From assembly GCF_024172165.1 (NCBI RefSeq), contig NZ_JAMZEB010000002.1, positions 3,307,501-3,371,500 on the forward strand: 64,000 nt of DNA. Direction: 5' to 3'. The notes beneath the pieces were generated by a model. The model did not search any database. It was not told the DNA's origin and saw nothing but the letters and a program-made list of their open reading frames with translations. The position numbers and the translations under genes were made by a program. Origin of the DNA: Nonomuraea thailandensis. Its GTDB lineage: Bacteria > Actinomycetota > Actinomycetes > Streptosporangiales > Streptosporangiaceae. Positions 43,017 to 50,719 of this stretch are shown here, piece by piece. Positions within the stretch are counted from its first letter, which is position 1. Each line of letters begins with the position of its first letter.

Positions 43017-43592
43017 TCAGAAGCGGCGGCACTGGCCTTCCTTGTCGCCGCGCACCGCGTTCTTGCCGCCGGTCACCTTCGAGCGGTTGCCCTCGCACTC
43101 GAGGTTGCCGTCCACGCGGTTGCGGTGCGCCTGCAGGCCCTTGCGGTTGTCCTTGAGCTGGATGTTGCCGTCGACCCGGTTGCCGTTGACGCGCACGTAG
43201 CGCCGGTTGTCCTCCAGCTGGATGTCGCCGTCCACGCGGGAGGAGGTGACGGTGACGGTGCCGCTGTCCTCCACCTGGATGTTGCCGCCCACCTTGGAGC
43301 CGGCGGTGACTGACACCGCGCGGGCGCCCTCCGCCTGGATGTCGCCGTCAACCCGGACGCCGCGCGCCACCAGGGTGCCCCCGCCGCCGACCTTGACGTT
43401 GCCGTCCACCCGGGTGCCAAGGAGGGTGCAGGTGGCGCCCCTGGGGACGTGTACGTCGTCGACACTCGCGGACCGGATCGTGCCCTTGCAGGTACGCGAG
43501 TCAGCGGCGGCGGGGGTGGCCATGGCCAGGCCGCCGAACACGGTGCCGAGGAGGGCGCCGGCAACGACCAGCTTGATCGCCTTCATCTTCAT
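43017..43592 (-). CDS. Secreted beta-solenoid-like repeat protein
   Basis: A 191-residue exported protein: a Sec signal peptide (hydrophobic to about residue 30, cleavage near AAADS), then about seven repeats of roughly 20 residues built on (R/K)VDGNIQ-V-x-N, such as RVDGDIQLEDN and RVDGNIQLKDN. The Gly-Asn-Ile turn every 20 residues suggests a bactofilin-like or beta-helical stack. Three Cys remain. Two Met codons are possible starts; the second (43586) is better spaced after GAAAGG. No enzymatic motif. It stands alone, and its function is unknown; a cell-surface scaffold is a guess. Confidence 0.75.
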   Translation of the reverse strand: MKMKAIKLVVAGALLGTVFGGLAMATPAAADSRTCKGTIRSASVDDVHVPRGATCTLLGTRVDGNVKVGGGGTLVARGVRVDGDIQAEGARAVSVTAGSKVGGNIQVEDSGTVTVTSSRVDGDIQLEDNRRYVRVNGNRVDGNIQLKDNRKGLQAHRNRVDGNLECEGNRSKVTGGKNAVRGDKEGQCRRF

Positions 43593-43849
43593 GCCTTTCG
43601 TCAGTGGACCGGGCGGGTCGTCCGCCCGGCATGAAGAAGCATCTCGACCGCCCGTGGCTGCAACGTGAGATGGACATTAGGGACTTCTCATCTACATCGG
43701 GACACGACACCCGCCGTGGACGGCACGACCGTGGCACGGCCGTGCCAGGAAGCGGAACCGGATGTCACGCCTGAAGGACAGGCGCCGCCCCGGCCCAGAC
43801 GCATCGGCGGAGGCGCCGGTCGGACAAGCACACCCACACAGGGGGTCTC
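43593..43849. promoter_or_regulatory. Divergent promoter region of the two small secreted-protein genes
   Basis: A 257-bp gap without a gene between two divergent secreted proteins. The strip 43655-43700 is AT-richer and probably holds the promoters, but no clear -10/-35 pair was found. Confidence 0.3.
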
Positions 43850-44344
43850 ATGAAACGCATCACCAGGTGGCCGCGCGGCCGGACGGCGGGCGCCGCGGCG
43901 CTCGGCGCCGTGGCACTGCTCGCGGCGGCGGTCACGTCCGTCCAGCCCGCGGGGGCCGTGCCCGCCGCCCAGGCGGGCTGCCAGGCCGCGTCGTTCGGGG
44001 TCACGCCGGCGCTCGGCTGGCTGGCGCTCACCGCACCGCGCACGGTCACGGTCGGCTCGTCACAGCTCATCAAGGCCGAGGTCACCGCGGACGCCGGCGT
44101 CGACGCGGGCGCCGAGCTGCGGCTCGGCTGGTCGATCAACGGCTCGGCGCCGTTCGAGGGCACGTTCGGGCCGGCCAACTTCGCCGACCATCAGGAGTTC
44201 TTCGAGACCAGGTCGACGTTCGCGCTGATCAGCGTGGGTGCGGGCACGACCACCGTCCAGCCCTTCGTCCGGCTGAGCGGCGCCGCCGCCAAGCGCGCCA
44301 CCGTGCTGCACCGCTGCTCCTCGGCGGAGGGCAACACCAGCTGA
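43850..44344 (+). CDS. Small secreted protein of unknown function
   Basis: A 164-residue protein. A long Sec signal peptide (basic start MKRITRWPRGR, hydrophobic core, cleavage near PAGAVPA at about residue 38) is followed by about 125 residues with a beta-sandwich-like composition and just two Cys, C44 near the start and one in LHRCSS near the end, that probably form a disulfide. The spacing of valines (TVTVGSSQLIKAEV, TTTVQPFVRL) suggests an Ig-like fold. GGGGG lies 4 bases before the ATG. No family recognised. Confidence 0.7.
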   Translation: MKRITRWPRGRTAGAAALGAVALLAAAVTSVQPAGAVPAAQAGCQAASFGVTPALGWLALTAPRTVTVGSSQLIKAEVTADAGVDAGAELRLGWSINGSAPFEGTFGPANFADHQEFFETRSTFALISVGAGTTTVQPFVRLSGAAAKRATVLHRCSSAEGNTS

Positions 44345-44432
44345 GCGTCGTGATCGAGGACCGGCGCCGGCTGAGCAGTGTGATCCGGAGCCGGGCGCTG
44401 ACCGAGCGGTGAGATCGGGGATCGGGCGCGGA

Positions 44433-45632
44433 TCAGCGGCGGCGCGGCGTGTACGGCGCCAGCGCCGCGACGTCGATGTCCGCGTCCGGCCAGCGGCGGC
44501 GCAGCGCGCCGGCCAGGTGGCGGCACCACCCGGCCAGCCGGGGCAGCACCCGGTGGGCGTCGGCGGTGCGGCCGGCGGCCTCCAGGCTCGCCACGAGCTG
44601 GGCCCTGCTGTCGTCACCGGCCGGGCGGGCGTGCAGCACCGGCAGCCGGTGCAGGCGGGCCAGCGCGTACGCCACGCACGCCGCCGCCAGCCCCAGCCCG
44701 TAACGCCGGTCGTCCTCGGCCTCCGGCACCCCGGCGGCCAGCGCCCGCCGGTAGACGTCCCCCAGCTCCTCCAGCGCCGCGCCGCCGTCCCCCGTGTCCT
44801 GCGGGAGACGGCCCGCCCCGGCCCGCGGGAGACGGCCCGCAGCAGACCGCGGGAGACGGCCCGCACCGGCCGGCGGGGGAGTGCCCGCCGCCTCCGCTCC
44901 GGCCGGGGACGCCGACACCCACATCCACGCCGGCCCCGGCACGTACAGGCAGGCCGCGTCGTGCAGCGCGTGCCTGAACCCGGCGAACTCGAAGTCGATC
45001 AGCTTCGCGTCGGCCGCCCCGCCCTCGTGCACCAGGACGTTGTTGGCCTCCGGATCCCCGTTGCTGAGCACCAGGAACGCCCCGGGGTCGGCCAGCTCGT
45101 CCAGCGCCGCCGCCAGCTCCCGCTCCACCCCGCCCCTGGCGGGCACCTCCAGCACCCCGGCCTCGGGCACCCCCGAGGTCCGCAGCCGGCCGACGTGCCC
45201 GAGCAGGTCGGCGGCGGGCTCGACGGGACCGAGCGCGGCGCGCCGCCGGTAGTAGGGGCTCGCCTGCCCCGCCGTGACCGCGCCCAGCTCGCCCCTGGCC
45301 CGGGCGAACGCGGCCAGCCGTTCCGCGTGCGCCGGAGCCCCGTCACGGCGCAGCAGCCCGTCGAGCGCGGTCCGCGGCGCGAGGTCCTCCAGCACCACCT
45401 GCCCCGCGGCCAGGTCCTCGGCCAGCACCCGGGGTGCCAGCCGCGTCCCCAGGTCGTCCGCCAGGAACCTGAGCGCGGCCACCTCCGTCCGCAGCCGCCA
45501 CTCCTCGGTGTGCGTGCGGGCGGCGTGGGGCCCCGACCACTTGACGATCACCGTCTCGTCCTGGTCGGTGCGGGCCCTGGCCACCCTCCACGGCTCCAGC
45601 CGGGTCCACTCCACCACGTTGATCACCGCCAC
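44433..45632 (-). CDS. Aminoglycoside-phosphotransferase-fold (APH) kinase-like protein
   Basis: A 399-residue APH/choline-kinase-fold protein. The N-lobe Lys is in VIVKWSG, the catalytic loop is LSNGDPEANNVLV (His of the usual HGD replaced by Asn), and the metal Asp is in KLIDFEFAG. The His change is seen in some family members and need not abolish activity. A 24-bp minisatellite inserts three AGRLPR-type repeats at about residues 254-277. It is divergent from the LanC-like gene with 142 bp between. Substrate unknown: possibly a small molecule or antibiotic, or, given the neighbour, a peptide. Confidence 0.78.
   Translation of the reverse strand: MAVINVVEWTRLEPWRVARARTDQDETVIVKWSGPHAARTHTEEWRLRTEVAALRFLADDLGTRLAPRVLAEDLAAGQVVLEDLAPRTALDGLLRRDGAPAHAERLAAFARARGELGAVTAGQASPYYRRRAALGPVEPAADLLGHVGRLRTSGVPEAGVLEVPARGGVERELAAALDELADPGAFLVLSNGDPEANNVLVHEGGAADAKLIDFEFAGFRHALHDAACLYVPGPAWMWVSASPAGAEAAGTPPPAGAGRLPRSAAGRLPRAGAGRLPQDTGDGGAALEELGDVYRRALAAGVPEAEDDRRYGLGLAAACVAYALARLHRLPVLHARPAGDDSRAQLVASLEAAGRTADAHRVLPRLAGWCRHLAGALRRRWPDADIDVAALAPYTPRRR
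44801..44872. repeat. 24-bp in-frame minisatellite in the APH-like gene
   Basis: Three 24-bp units starting GCGGGAGACGGCCCGC encode Arg/Leu/Pro repeats on the minus strand, inside a loop of the kinase C-lobe. Confidence 0.85.
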
Positions 45633-45774
45633 AGCCTACGCGGCCCGCCCGGCGCCCCTCCCGGCGCTCGGTGTCACCGCCGGCGCGCGTGGAAGGCCAT
45701 ACTGGAACGGAGAAACCGCGAGTGATTTTCCAAGATTCCGAGTATTCCTACCAATCGTATGGGAAAATGGCCGC

Positions 45775-47109
45775 ATGAGCCTGGACGAGATGCGCGCGTC
45801 GAGCGCGCGCGCCGACTCTCCGCTGACCGCCGCCATCCTGGCCGGGCGGTGGATCCGATCGGCCGCCCTCGACGACGAGCACGGACGGCGATGGCAGGCC
45901 AACCCCGACACCCGCGGCGCGTCGGCGGTCACCGCCGAGCCCTGGTCCCTGTACTCCGGAGCGGCCGGCGTCGTGCTGTTCTTCCTGGAGCTGGCCGCCG
46001 CCACCGGGCACGAGGCCTACCTGGAGGACGCCAGGGCCGGGGCCAGGCGGCTGGCCGCCACCTGGCGCGAGCAGGACGACCTGTCCCTCTACCACGGGCT
46101 GACCGGCGTGATGCTCGCCCTCATGGAGGCGGGCTGGACACTCGGCGAGGCCGGGCTGGAGGCCGAGGCCGCGGCCATCGCCGACCTGATCGTCCGGCGC
46201 GGCCGGGCCGGCGGCGAGGGGGTGACCTGGTCCCGCGACCCGGCGCAGCGCGGCGAGGGCGGGATCATCCTCGGGTTGCTGCGCGCCGCCGCCCACCTCG
46301 GCGTGCCCGCGTACGAGGAGGCGGCGATCGAGGCCGGCCGGCGCATCGCCCGCCTGCCCGTGCCGGGCCACCGCTTCGGCGACTGCGCCGACCTGCCGGT
46401 GGACGCCGTCACCCCCGGCTTCCTGGCCGGCACGGCCGGCACCGCGTTCCTGCTCGCCCGCCTGTACGGCGTGACCGGCGACAAGCAGTTCCTGAGCGCC
46501 GCGCGCAGCGGCGCGGCCTTCGTCCGCGAGGTCAGCGTCGTGACCGGCGCCTGCGCGGTCGTCCCGCACCACGTGCCGCACGCCCGCGGCCTGCACTACC
46601 TCGGGTTCTGCTCCGGCTCCGCAGGCGTGGCCAGGATGTTCTACGAGCTGTACCGGGTGGCGGGCGACCCCGGCGACCTGGAGTGGGTGGAGCGGCTGGC
46701 CCGCGGCATCGTGCGCAGCGGCGTGCCGCGGCGCCGTACCGAGGGCTACTGGAACGTCGCCTGCCAGTGCTGCGGCACGGCCGGCGTGATCGAGCTGTTC
46801 GTCGGCCTGTGGGCGGCCACAGGCGAGCGGTCCCACCTGGAGTACGCCCGCACGCTCGCCGCCGACCTCATCGGCCGCGCCACCGACCTCGACGGCCACG
46901 GCTACCGCTGGTACCAGGCCTACCGGCGGCTGCGGCCCGGCGAGGTGACGGCCGACACCGGCTACATGGTGGGCGCGGCCGGCATCGGCGCGGCCCTGCT
47001 CCACCTCGACGCCGCCGACCGGCCCAAGCAGCCGCGCCGGGTCGTCCTCCTGCCCGACAACCCGTTCCCGGCCATCCCGCTGCCGGCCTCGGCGCTCAGC
47101 GGGGGTTGA
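45775..47109 (+). CDS. LanC-like cyclase with three-cysteine zinc site
   Basis: A 444-residue LanC-like alpha/alpha-barrel protein. The repeated inner-helix motifs YSGAAGV, YHGLTGV, GFLAGTAG, GFCSGSAG, CCGTAG and VGAAGIG are all present. The zinc ligands would be C279, C332 and C333: the usual C-H-G is C-C-G, giving a Cys3 site as known for ProcM-type cyclases. LanC enzymes add Cys thiols to dehydro-amino acids to form lanthionine. No dehydratase or precursor peptide is seen nearby. The ATG at 45775 lies after an AT-rich promoter-like strip; the longer frame upstream is not coding. Its end overlaps the convergent oxidoreductase gene by 14 bp. Confidence 0.85.
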   Translation: MSLDEMRASSARADSPLTAAILAGRWIRSAALDDEHGRRWQANPDTRGASAVTAEPWSLYSGAAGVVLFFLELAAATGHEAYLEDARAGARRLAATWREQDDLSLYHGLTGVMLALMEAGWTLGEAGLEAEAAAIADLIVRRGRAGGEGVTWSRDPAQRGEGGIILGLLRAAAHLGVPAYEEAAIEAGRRIARLPVPGHRFGDCADLPVDAVTPGFLAGTAGTAFLLARLYGVTGDKQFLSAARSGAAFVREVSVVTGACAVVPHHVPHARGLHYLGFCSGSAGVARMFYELYRVAGDPGDLEWVERLARGIVRSGVPRRRTEGYWNVACQCCGTAGVIELFVGLWAATGERSHLEYARTLAADLIGRATDLDGHGYRWYQAYRRLRPGEVTADTGYMVGAAGIGAALLHLDAADRPKQPRRVVLLPDNPFPAIPLPASALSGG

Positions 47110-47983
47110 GCAGCTCGGTGATCCGCAGGAACCCGTCGCCGCCGTGCCCCAGCCCGATGGCGCGGCGGGCCAGCCCCTCGGCCGCCCGCATCACGCTCGC
47201 GTCGATGCCGTGCTCCTCGGAGGCGTGCACGATGTGCGCCATGGACGACGCCGCCGAGGTGATCGGGTTGCCCTCGCCTGAGTACGTGCCCTCGTCCACC
47301 TCCCGCGCGCTCTCCTCGAAGATCGGCGGCAGGATCGCGGCGATGCCCTGGGCGAACGGCGCGAGCTCCTGCGCGGTGACGCCCTCCGCCCGCGCCACCG
47401 CCAGCGCGTGGGCGTAGCCGGCCATCGCCGTCCAGAAGACGTCGAGCAGCGCGACGTCGTACGAGGCCGCCCGCCCGATGTCGGCGCCCAGGTGGGTGTG
47501 CGTACCGCCGAGCGCCTCCAGCACGGCCTGGTGCTCGCGGTAGAGCTCCTCGGGGCCGCTGTGCAGGAACACCCCGGCGGGGGTTCCGATCGTGGTGGTC
47601 GGCGTCATGATCGCGCCGTCCAGGTAGCCGATGCCGTGCTCGGCGGCCCAGGCGGCGGCGTCCCTGGCCCGGCCAGGGGTGTCGGCGGTCAGGTTCGCCA
47701 GCGTGCGGCCCTTGAGCGCCGCGGTGACCGCCTCGCGCCGCACGATGGCGTCGCCGGCGTCGTAGTTCACCACGCAGAGCACGCTCAGCCCGCTCGCGGC
47801 GACCGCCTCCTCGGGGGTCGCCGCGCTCGCCGCGCCCCGCGCGACCAGCTCCGCGTCCCTGCCCGGCGTCCGGTTCCACACCGTGACGCGCAGGCCCGCG
47901 TCCAGGAACGCCCCGGCCAGTGCCCGGCCCATCGGGCCCAGGCCGAGCACGGTCACGGCAGACTGTTCACCATATGAGGGCAT
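47096..47983 (-). CDS. Imine-reductase-like NADP-dependent oxidoreductase
   Basis: A 295-residue beta-hydroxyacid-dehydrogenase/6-phosphogluconate-type protein. The Rossmann loop GLGPMG is followed by VWNRTPGR, whose Arg suits NADPH. YLDGAIMTPTTTIGTP and the helical dimerisation domain with GADIGRAASYDVALLDVFW fit imine reductases better than sugar dehydrogenases. It reduces a C=N or C=O bond. The ATG at 47983 is only 34 bp from the divergent HxlR regulator. Its 3' end overlaps the LanC-like gene, on the other strand, by 14 bp. Confidence 0.82.
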   Translation of the reverse strand: MPSYGEQSAVTVLGLGPMGRALAGAFLDAGLRVTVWNRTPGRDAELVARGAASAATPEEAVAASGLSVLCVVNYDAGDAIVRREAVTAALKGRTLANLTADTPGRARDAAAWAAEHGIGYLDGAIMTPTTTIGTPAGVFLHSGPEELYREHQAVLEALGGTHTHLGADIGRAASYDVALLDVFWTAMAGYAHALAVARAEGVTAQELAPFAQGIAAILPPIFEESAREVDEGTYSGEGNPITSAASSMAHIVHASEEHGIDASVMRAAEGLARRAIGLGHGGDGFLRITELLNPR

Positions 47984-48017
47984 GCCTCTTGACTCCTCGG
48001 AAAGGATGGGATGACGA

Positions 48018-48359
48018 ATGACGCGCAGCCGCGCCCAGGACCCGAACGTCTGCGGGGTGACCGCCGCGATCGCCGTGATCGACGGCAAGTGGAAGACGGC
48101 CCTGCTGTGGATCCTGGAATCCGGCCCGCACCGCCCCGCCGAGCTGCTCCGGCGGCTGCCGGGGCTCAGCGAGAAGGTGCTGACCCAGATGTTGCGGGAG
48201 ATGGAAGGCGACGGGATCGTGCACCGGAAGGTGTACGACGTGCGGCCGCTGAAGACGGAGTACTCCCTGACCCCGTTCGGCCGCGACCTGTCAGAGGCGC
48301 TGGCGCCCCTGTCGGAGTGGGGGCACCGCCGCATCGAGCGGCTGGCCGCCGCTTCCTGA
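48018..48359 (+). CDS. HxlR-family winged-helix regulator
   Basis: A 113-residue HxlR/MarR-type regulator. The N-terminal Cys (NVCGV) often senses oxidants or aldehydes in this family, and GKWKTALLWIL, LPGLSEKVLTQMLREME and YSLTPFGRDL are the family's conserved blocks. It is divergent from the imine-reductase-like gene with a very short 34-bp gap, so binding there would cover both starts. A 20-bp perfect palindrome 100 bp downstream may be one of its sites. Confidence 0.88.
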   Translation: MTRSRAQDPNVCGVTAAIAVIDGKWKTALLWILESGPHRPAELLRRLPGLSEKVLTQMLREMEGDGIVHRKVYDVRPLKTEYSLTPFGRDLSEALAPLSEWGHRRIERLAAAS

Positions 48360-48459
48360 CATACGCCCTCACCTCCGCCTTCCCCTCTCGCCCGGCTGCG
48401 TCCTGGCGGCCTTCCGGCCGCCAGGACCAGCTTCGCCGTGCCACCGCCGCGGCGGCAAG

Positions 48460-48479
48460 TACCCACTAATTAGTGGGTA
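48460..48479. promoter_or_regulatory. Perfect 20-bp palindrome, possible HxlR site
   Basis: TACCCACTAA and its exact reverse complement, with no spacer. It lies between the HxlR gene and the stop of the convergent protease gene. TAC/GTA-edged palindromes are typical HxlR operators; as a terminator it would be poor, with no loop and an A/T-rich centre. Confidence 0.45.
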
Positions 48480-48491
48480 TGCGGCACGCCT

Positions 48492-50402
48492 CTACGCGTA
48501 CGCCTTCACCTCCAGCAGCCCGACCGACGCCGTCCCGCTCTGGAGGACGACCCTGAGCCTGTTCGTGCTCACCGCCCCGAACGTGACCCGGTTGTAGGCG
48601 TTCAGCGCCGTCGGATACGTGCCCGGGATGTCGGTGTAGGCGCTGCCGTTCCAGTACTGCAGCCGCCACGACGCCGGCGCCCGCACCCCGCCGTTGTCGT
48701 CGAAGAAGTACACCTCGGCCGAGCGCAGCGTCTGTGCGGACGGCCAGGTCAGCTCGGCCCACTGCGTGCCCGTCTGCGGCCAGGTGCCCCAGCGGCGGTT
48801 GGCCGTGTCGTTCGAGGAGGGCGGCTCGACGCCGTCGTTGAGCGCCGCGACGCTCTCCCACGGCGAGGTGTAGGAGGCGGACGGGGTGGCGCTCGCGGCC
48901 AGGTTCGCGGCGGGGGCGCCGCCGACGGTGAGGGTGAAGGTCCTGGTGGCCGGGGTGCTCAGCCGGTCGTAGTCCCTGAGCTGGACCGTGAACGTGGAGG
49001 TGCCCGCCGCCGTGGGGGTGCCGGAGAGGGCGCCCGTGAAGCGGTCGAGGCTGAGCCCGGCGGGCAGCGAGCCGCCGGTCACCTGCCAGTCGTAGAAGGG
49101 CACGCCGCCCCTGGCGGCCAGCGTGTGCCGGTAGGCGGTGCCGGGCGTGGCCTGGGGGAGCGAGGTGGTGGTGATGGCGGGCGCCAGGAACGGGGTGAGG
49201 TTGCGGTTGAGCCTCCACCCGGCGTTCTCGGCCACCAGCAGGGCCAGCTTGGTCAGCATCCAGCGGCGGGTGGGGAACAGGTGGGTCCAGCCGCCGCTCT
49301 GGCCGCTGAGCCGGTCCCAGTTCGGCTGGTCGCCGGGGATGTGGTAGCTGCCGTCGAGCGGGACCGCGCGGCCCTGGTAGGCGACCACGTCGGGGTCGTT
49401 GCCGCCACCCGCCACGTAGGAGCGCATGCCGGCCCAGTCGCTGTGGAAGGCGACGGCGTGGCCGTACTCGTGCATGACCAGGCCGTGCACGTCGAGCACC
49501 GAGCCCTGGATCTCCGTCCTGTACCAGTCCTCGTCGGCCAGGGACGTGAAGAGCTGCTTGTTCGCCTCGTCGTACTCGAGGATCATCGCCGTGGACCGGT
49601 GCAGCGGGCCCGGCACCTGCTGGCCGCCGCGGGTGCTGTAGCGGCCGTTACTGGCCGGGTAGCCGGTCGAGTACGGGGTCTGGATGCCGCGGAAGAAGAC
49701 GTACATGCCGTTGTAGGCGGCGTTGTTGGTGACGTTGATCGTGTTCTGCCAGTCGTTGCCGGGCAGGTGGTTGGGCTCGGCGCCGGCCGCCACGGTGTCG
49801 AACGGCTGCAGGTCGAAGAAGCGGAACCAGTCCTTGACCGCCTCCTCGGCGGCCGTGCGGACACCGGTGTCGGAGAAGTAGCCGGTGATGGTGTCGTAGC
49901 GGTAGTCGAAGGCGACCGGGATGGTCGGCTGCAGCGCCGTCTTCTCGTCCTGCTGCACGAAGATGGGCAGGGAGTGCTGGTACGTCGCGCCGCCCGCGTC
50001 CCTGATCGACAGCCGCAGCGTGTGCTGCTCGTCGGCGCCCGGGCCGCGCTTGGAGTGGATGGCCAGGCGGAAGACCTTCTGCTCCGAGGCGTTCGCGAAC
50101 GTCAGGGTCTTGGCCGCGCCGGTGGCGGTGAGCTGGCTGGGCAGGTCCATCATCAGCCGGGACGTGCCCTCGGCCTTCAGGTCGATGGTGAGCGGGAAGC
50201 GCATGTCGGCCGGGGGCCTGACGGTGAGCTCGACGTAGGGGTTGGCCAGGTAGCCCTGCCAGTCCACCAGCTTGACGCCGTAGGAGTTGACGGTCCTGCC
50301 GAACAGGTCGATGAGCTGGGCGGGCCCGGCGGCGTGCGCGGGGGCGGCCGGGACGGTGAGTAAGGACGTGAGGAGGACGGCCAGCGCGGCCAGTCGTCTC
50401 AT
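48492..50402 (-). CDS. Secreted zinc-metalloprotease-like protein with Ig-like and discoidin domains
   Basis: A 636-residue exported protein: Sec signal peptide (residues 1-25, ending AHAAG), an N-terminal beta-rich part, a catalytic-type segment with VMHEYGHAVAFH (HExxH zinc motif near residue 312), a putative Ig-like domain at about 410-490 (LPAGLSLDRFTGALSGTPTAAG, the He_PIG pattern), and a C-terminal F5/8-type-C discoidin domain at about 500-636 that usually binds carbohydrate. It may attack plant or microbial glycoproteins at the cell exterior. It is divergent from the arabinofuranosidase operon and may share its control region. Protease activity is inferred. Confidence 0.8.
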   Translation of the reverse strand: MRRLAALAVLLTSLLTVPAAPAHAAGPAQLIDLFGRTVNSYGVKLVDWQGYLANPYVELTVRPPADMRFPLTIDLKAEGTSRLMMDLPSQLTATGAAKTLTFANASEQKVFRLAIHSKRGPGADEQHTLRLSIRDAGGATYQHSLPIFVQQDEKTALQPTIPVAFDYRYDTITGYFSDTGVRTAAEEAVKDWFRFFDLQPFDTVAAGAEPNHLPGNDWQNTINVTNNAAYNGMYVFFRGIQTPYSTGYPASNGRYSTRGGQQVPGPLHRSTAMILEYDEANKQLFTSLADEDWYRTEIQGSVLDVHGLVMHEYGHAVAFHSDWAGMRSYVAGGGNDPDVVAYQGRAVPLDGSYHIPGDQPNWDRLSGQSGGWTHLFPTRRWMLTKLALLVAENAGWRLNRNLTPFLAPAITTTSLPQATPGTAYRHTLAARGGVPFYDWQVTGGSLPAGLSLDRFTGALSGTPTAAGTSTFTVQLRDYDRLSTPATRTFTLTVGGAPAANLAASATPSASYTSPWESVAALNDGVEPPSSNDTANRRWGTWPQTGTQWAELTWPSAQTLRSAEVYFFDDNGGVRAPASWRLQYWNGSAYTDIPGTYPTALNAYNRVTFGAVSTNRLRVVLQSGTASVGLLEVKAYA

Positions 50403-50719
50403 GGCGGAAACCTTTCGCTAGGGGTGCGGGGGCGCCCGCCTGGTGGCGGAAATGGCGAAAGACCTGAAAGGTTTTCGGAAGCAAAACGCAGCCTCAGCCG
50501 TCTGTCAAGGGCGCTTTGCACCATGTGCAGCAATGCAACGTTCCGATAACGAAGAAAAGGTTTTCGGGAGTGGGAGGTTGCGATCAAGGAGGCGGTGGGA
50601 GAGCAAGGGGGGGCAATCGGTTTCCCGTGCGTTCACGCATCTGCTCACCTCTTGACGAGTGCTGTATCACATCTTACATTGCGGGCCAGGAAAACCTATT
50701 CCCGGCAACAAGGAGCGAG
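50403..50719. promoter_or_regulatory. Divergent control region of the secreted protease and GH127 operon, with repeated operator-like sites
   Basis: A 317-bp gap without a gene. AAAGGTTTTCGG occurs twice in the same orientation (50467-50478 and 50556-50567). Each is close to the palindrome CGAAA-N3-TTTCG. A third, inverted relative (50405-50417) overlaps the protease ribosome-binding site and may be coincidence. CGAAA/TTTCG sites are used by hemicellulose regulators in some Streptomyces, which would suit an arabinoside operon. Confidence 0.5.
50652..50680 (+). promoter_or_regulatory. Sigma-70-type promoter of the GH127 operon
   Basis: TTGACG (50652-50657) and TACATT (50675-50680) are separated by exactly 17 bp. 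Transcription would start near 50687, giving a 5' leader of about 33 bases that contains the AAGGAG ribosome-binding site. Confidence 0.65.

Noticed and set aside
48460..48479. Palindrome considered as a transcription terminator of the protease gene
   Set aside because: No loop, weak A/T centre and no T tract; more like a protein-binding site.
43017..50402. A lanthipeptide or other natural-product cluster around the LanC-like gene
   Set aside because: No precursor peptide, dehydratase, lyase or dedicated transporter found; kept only as a low-certainty note in the findings.
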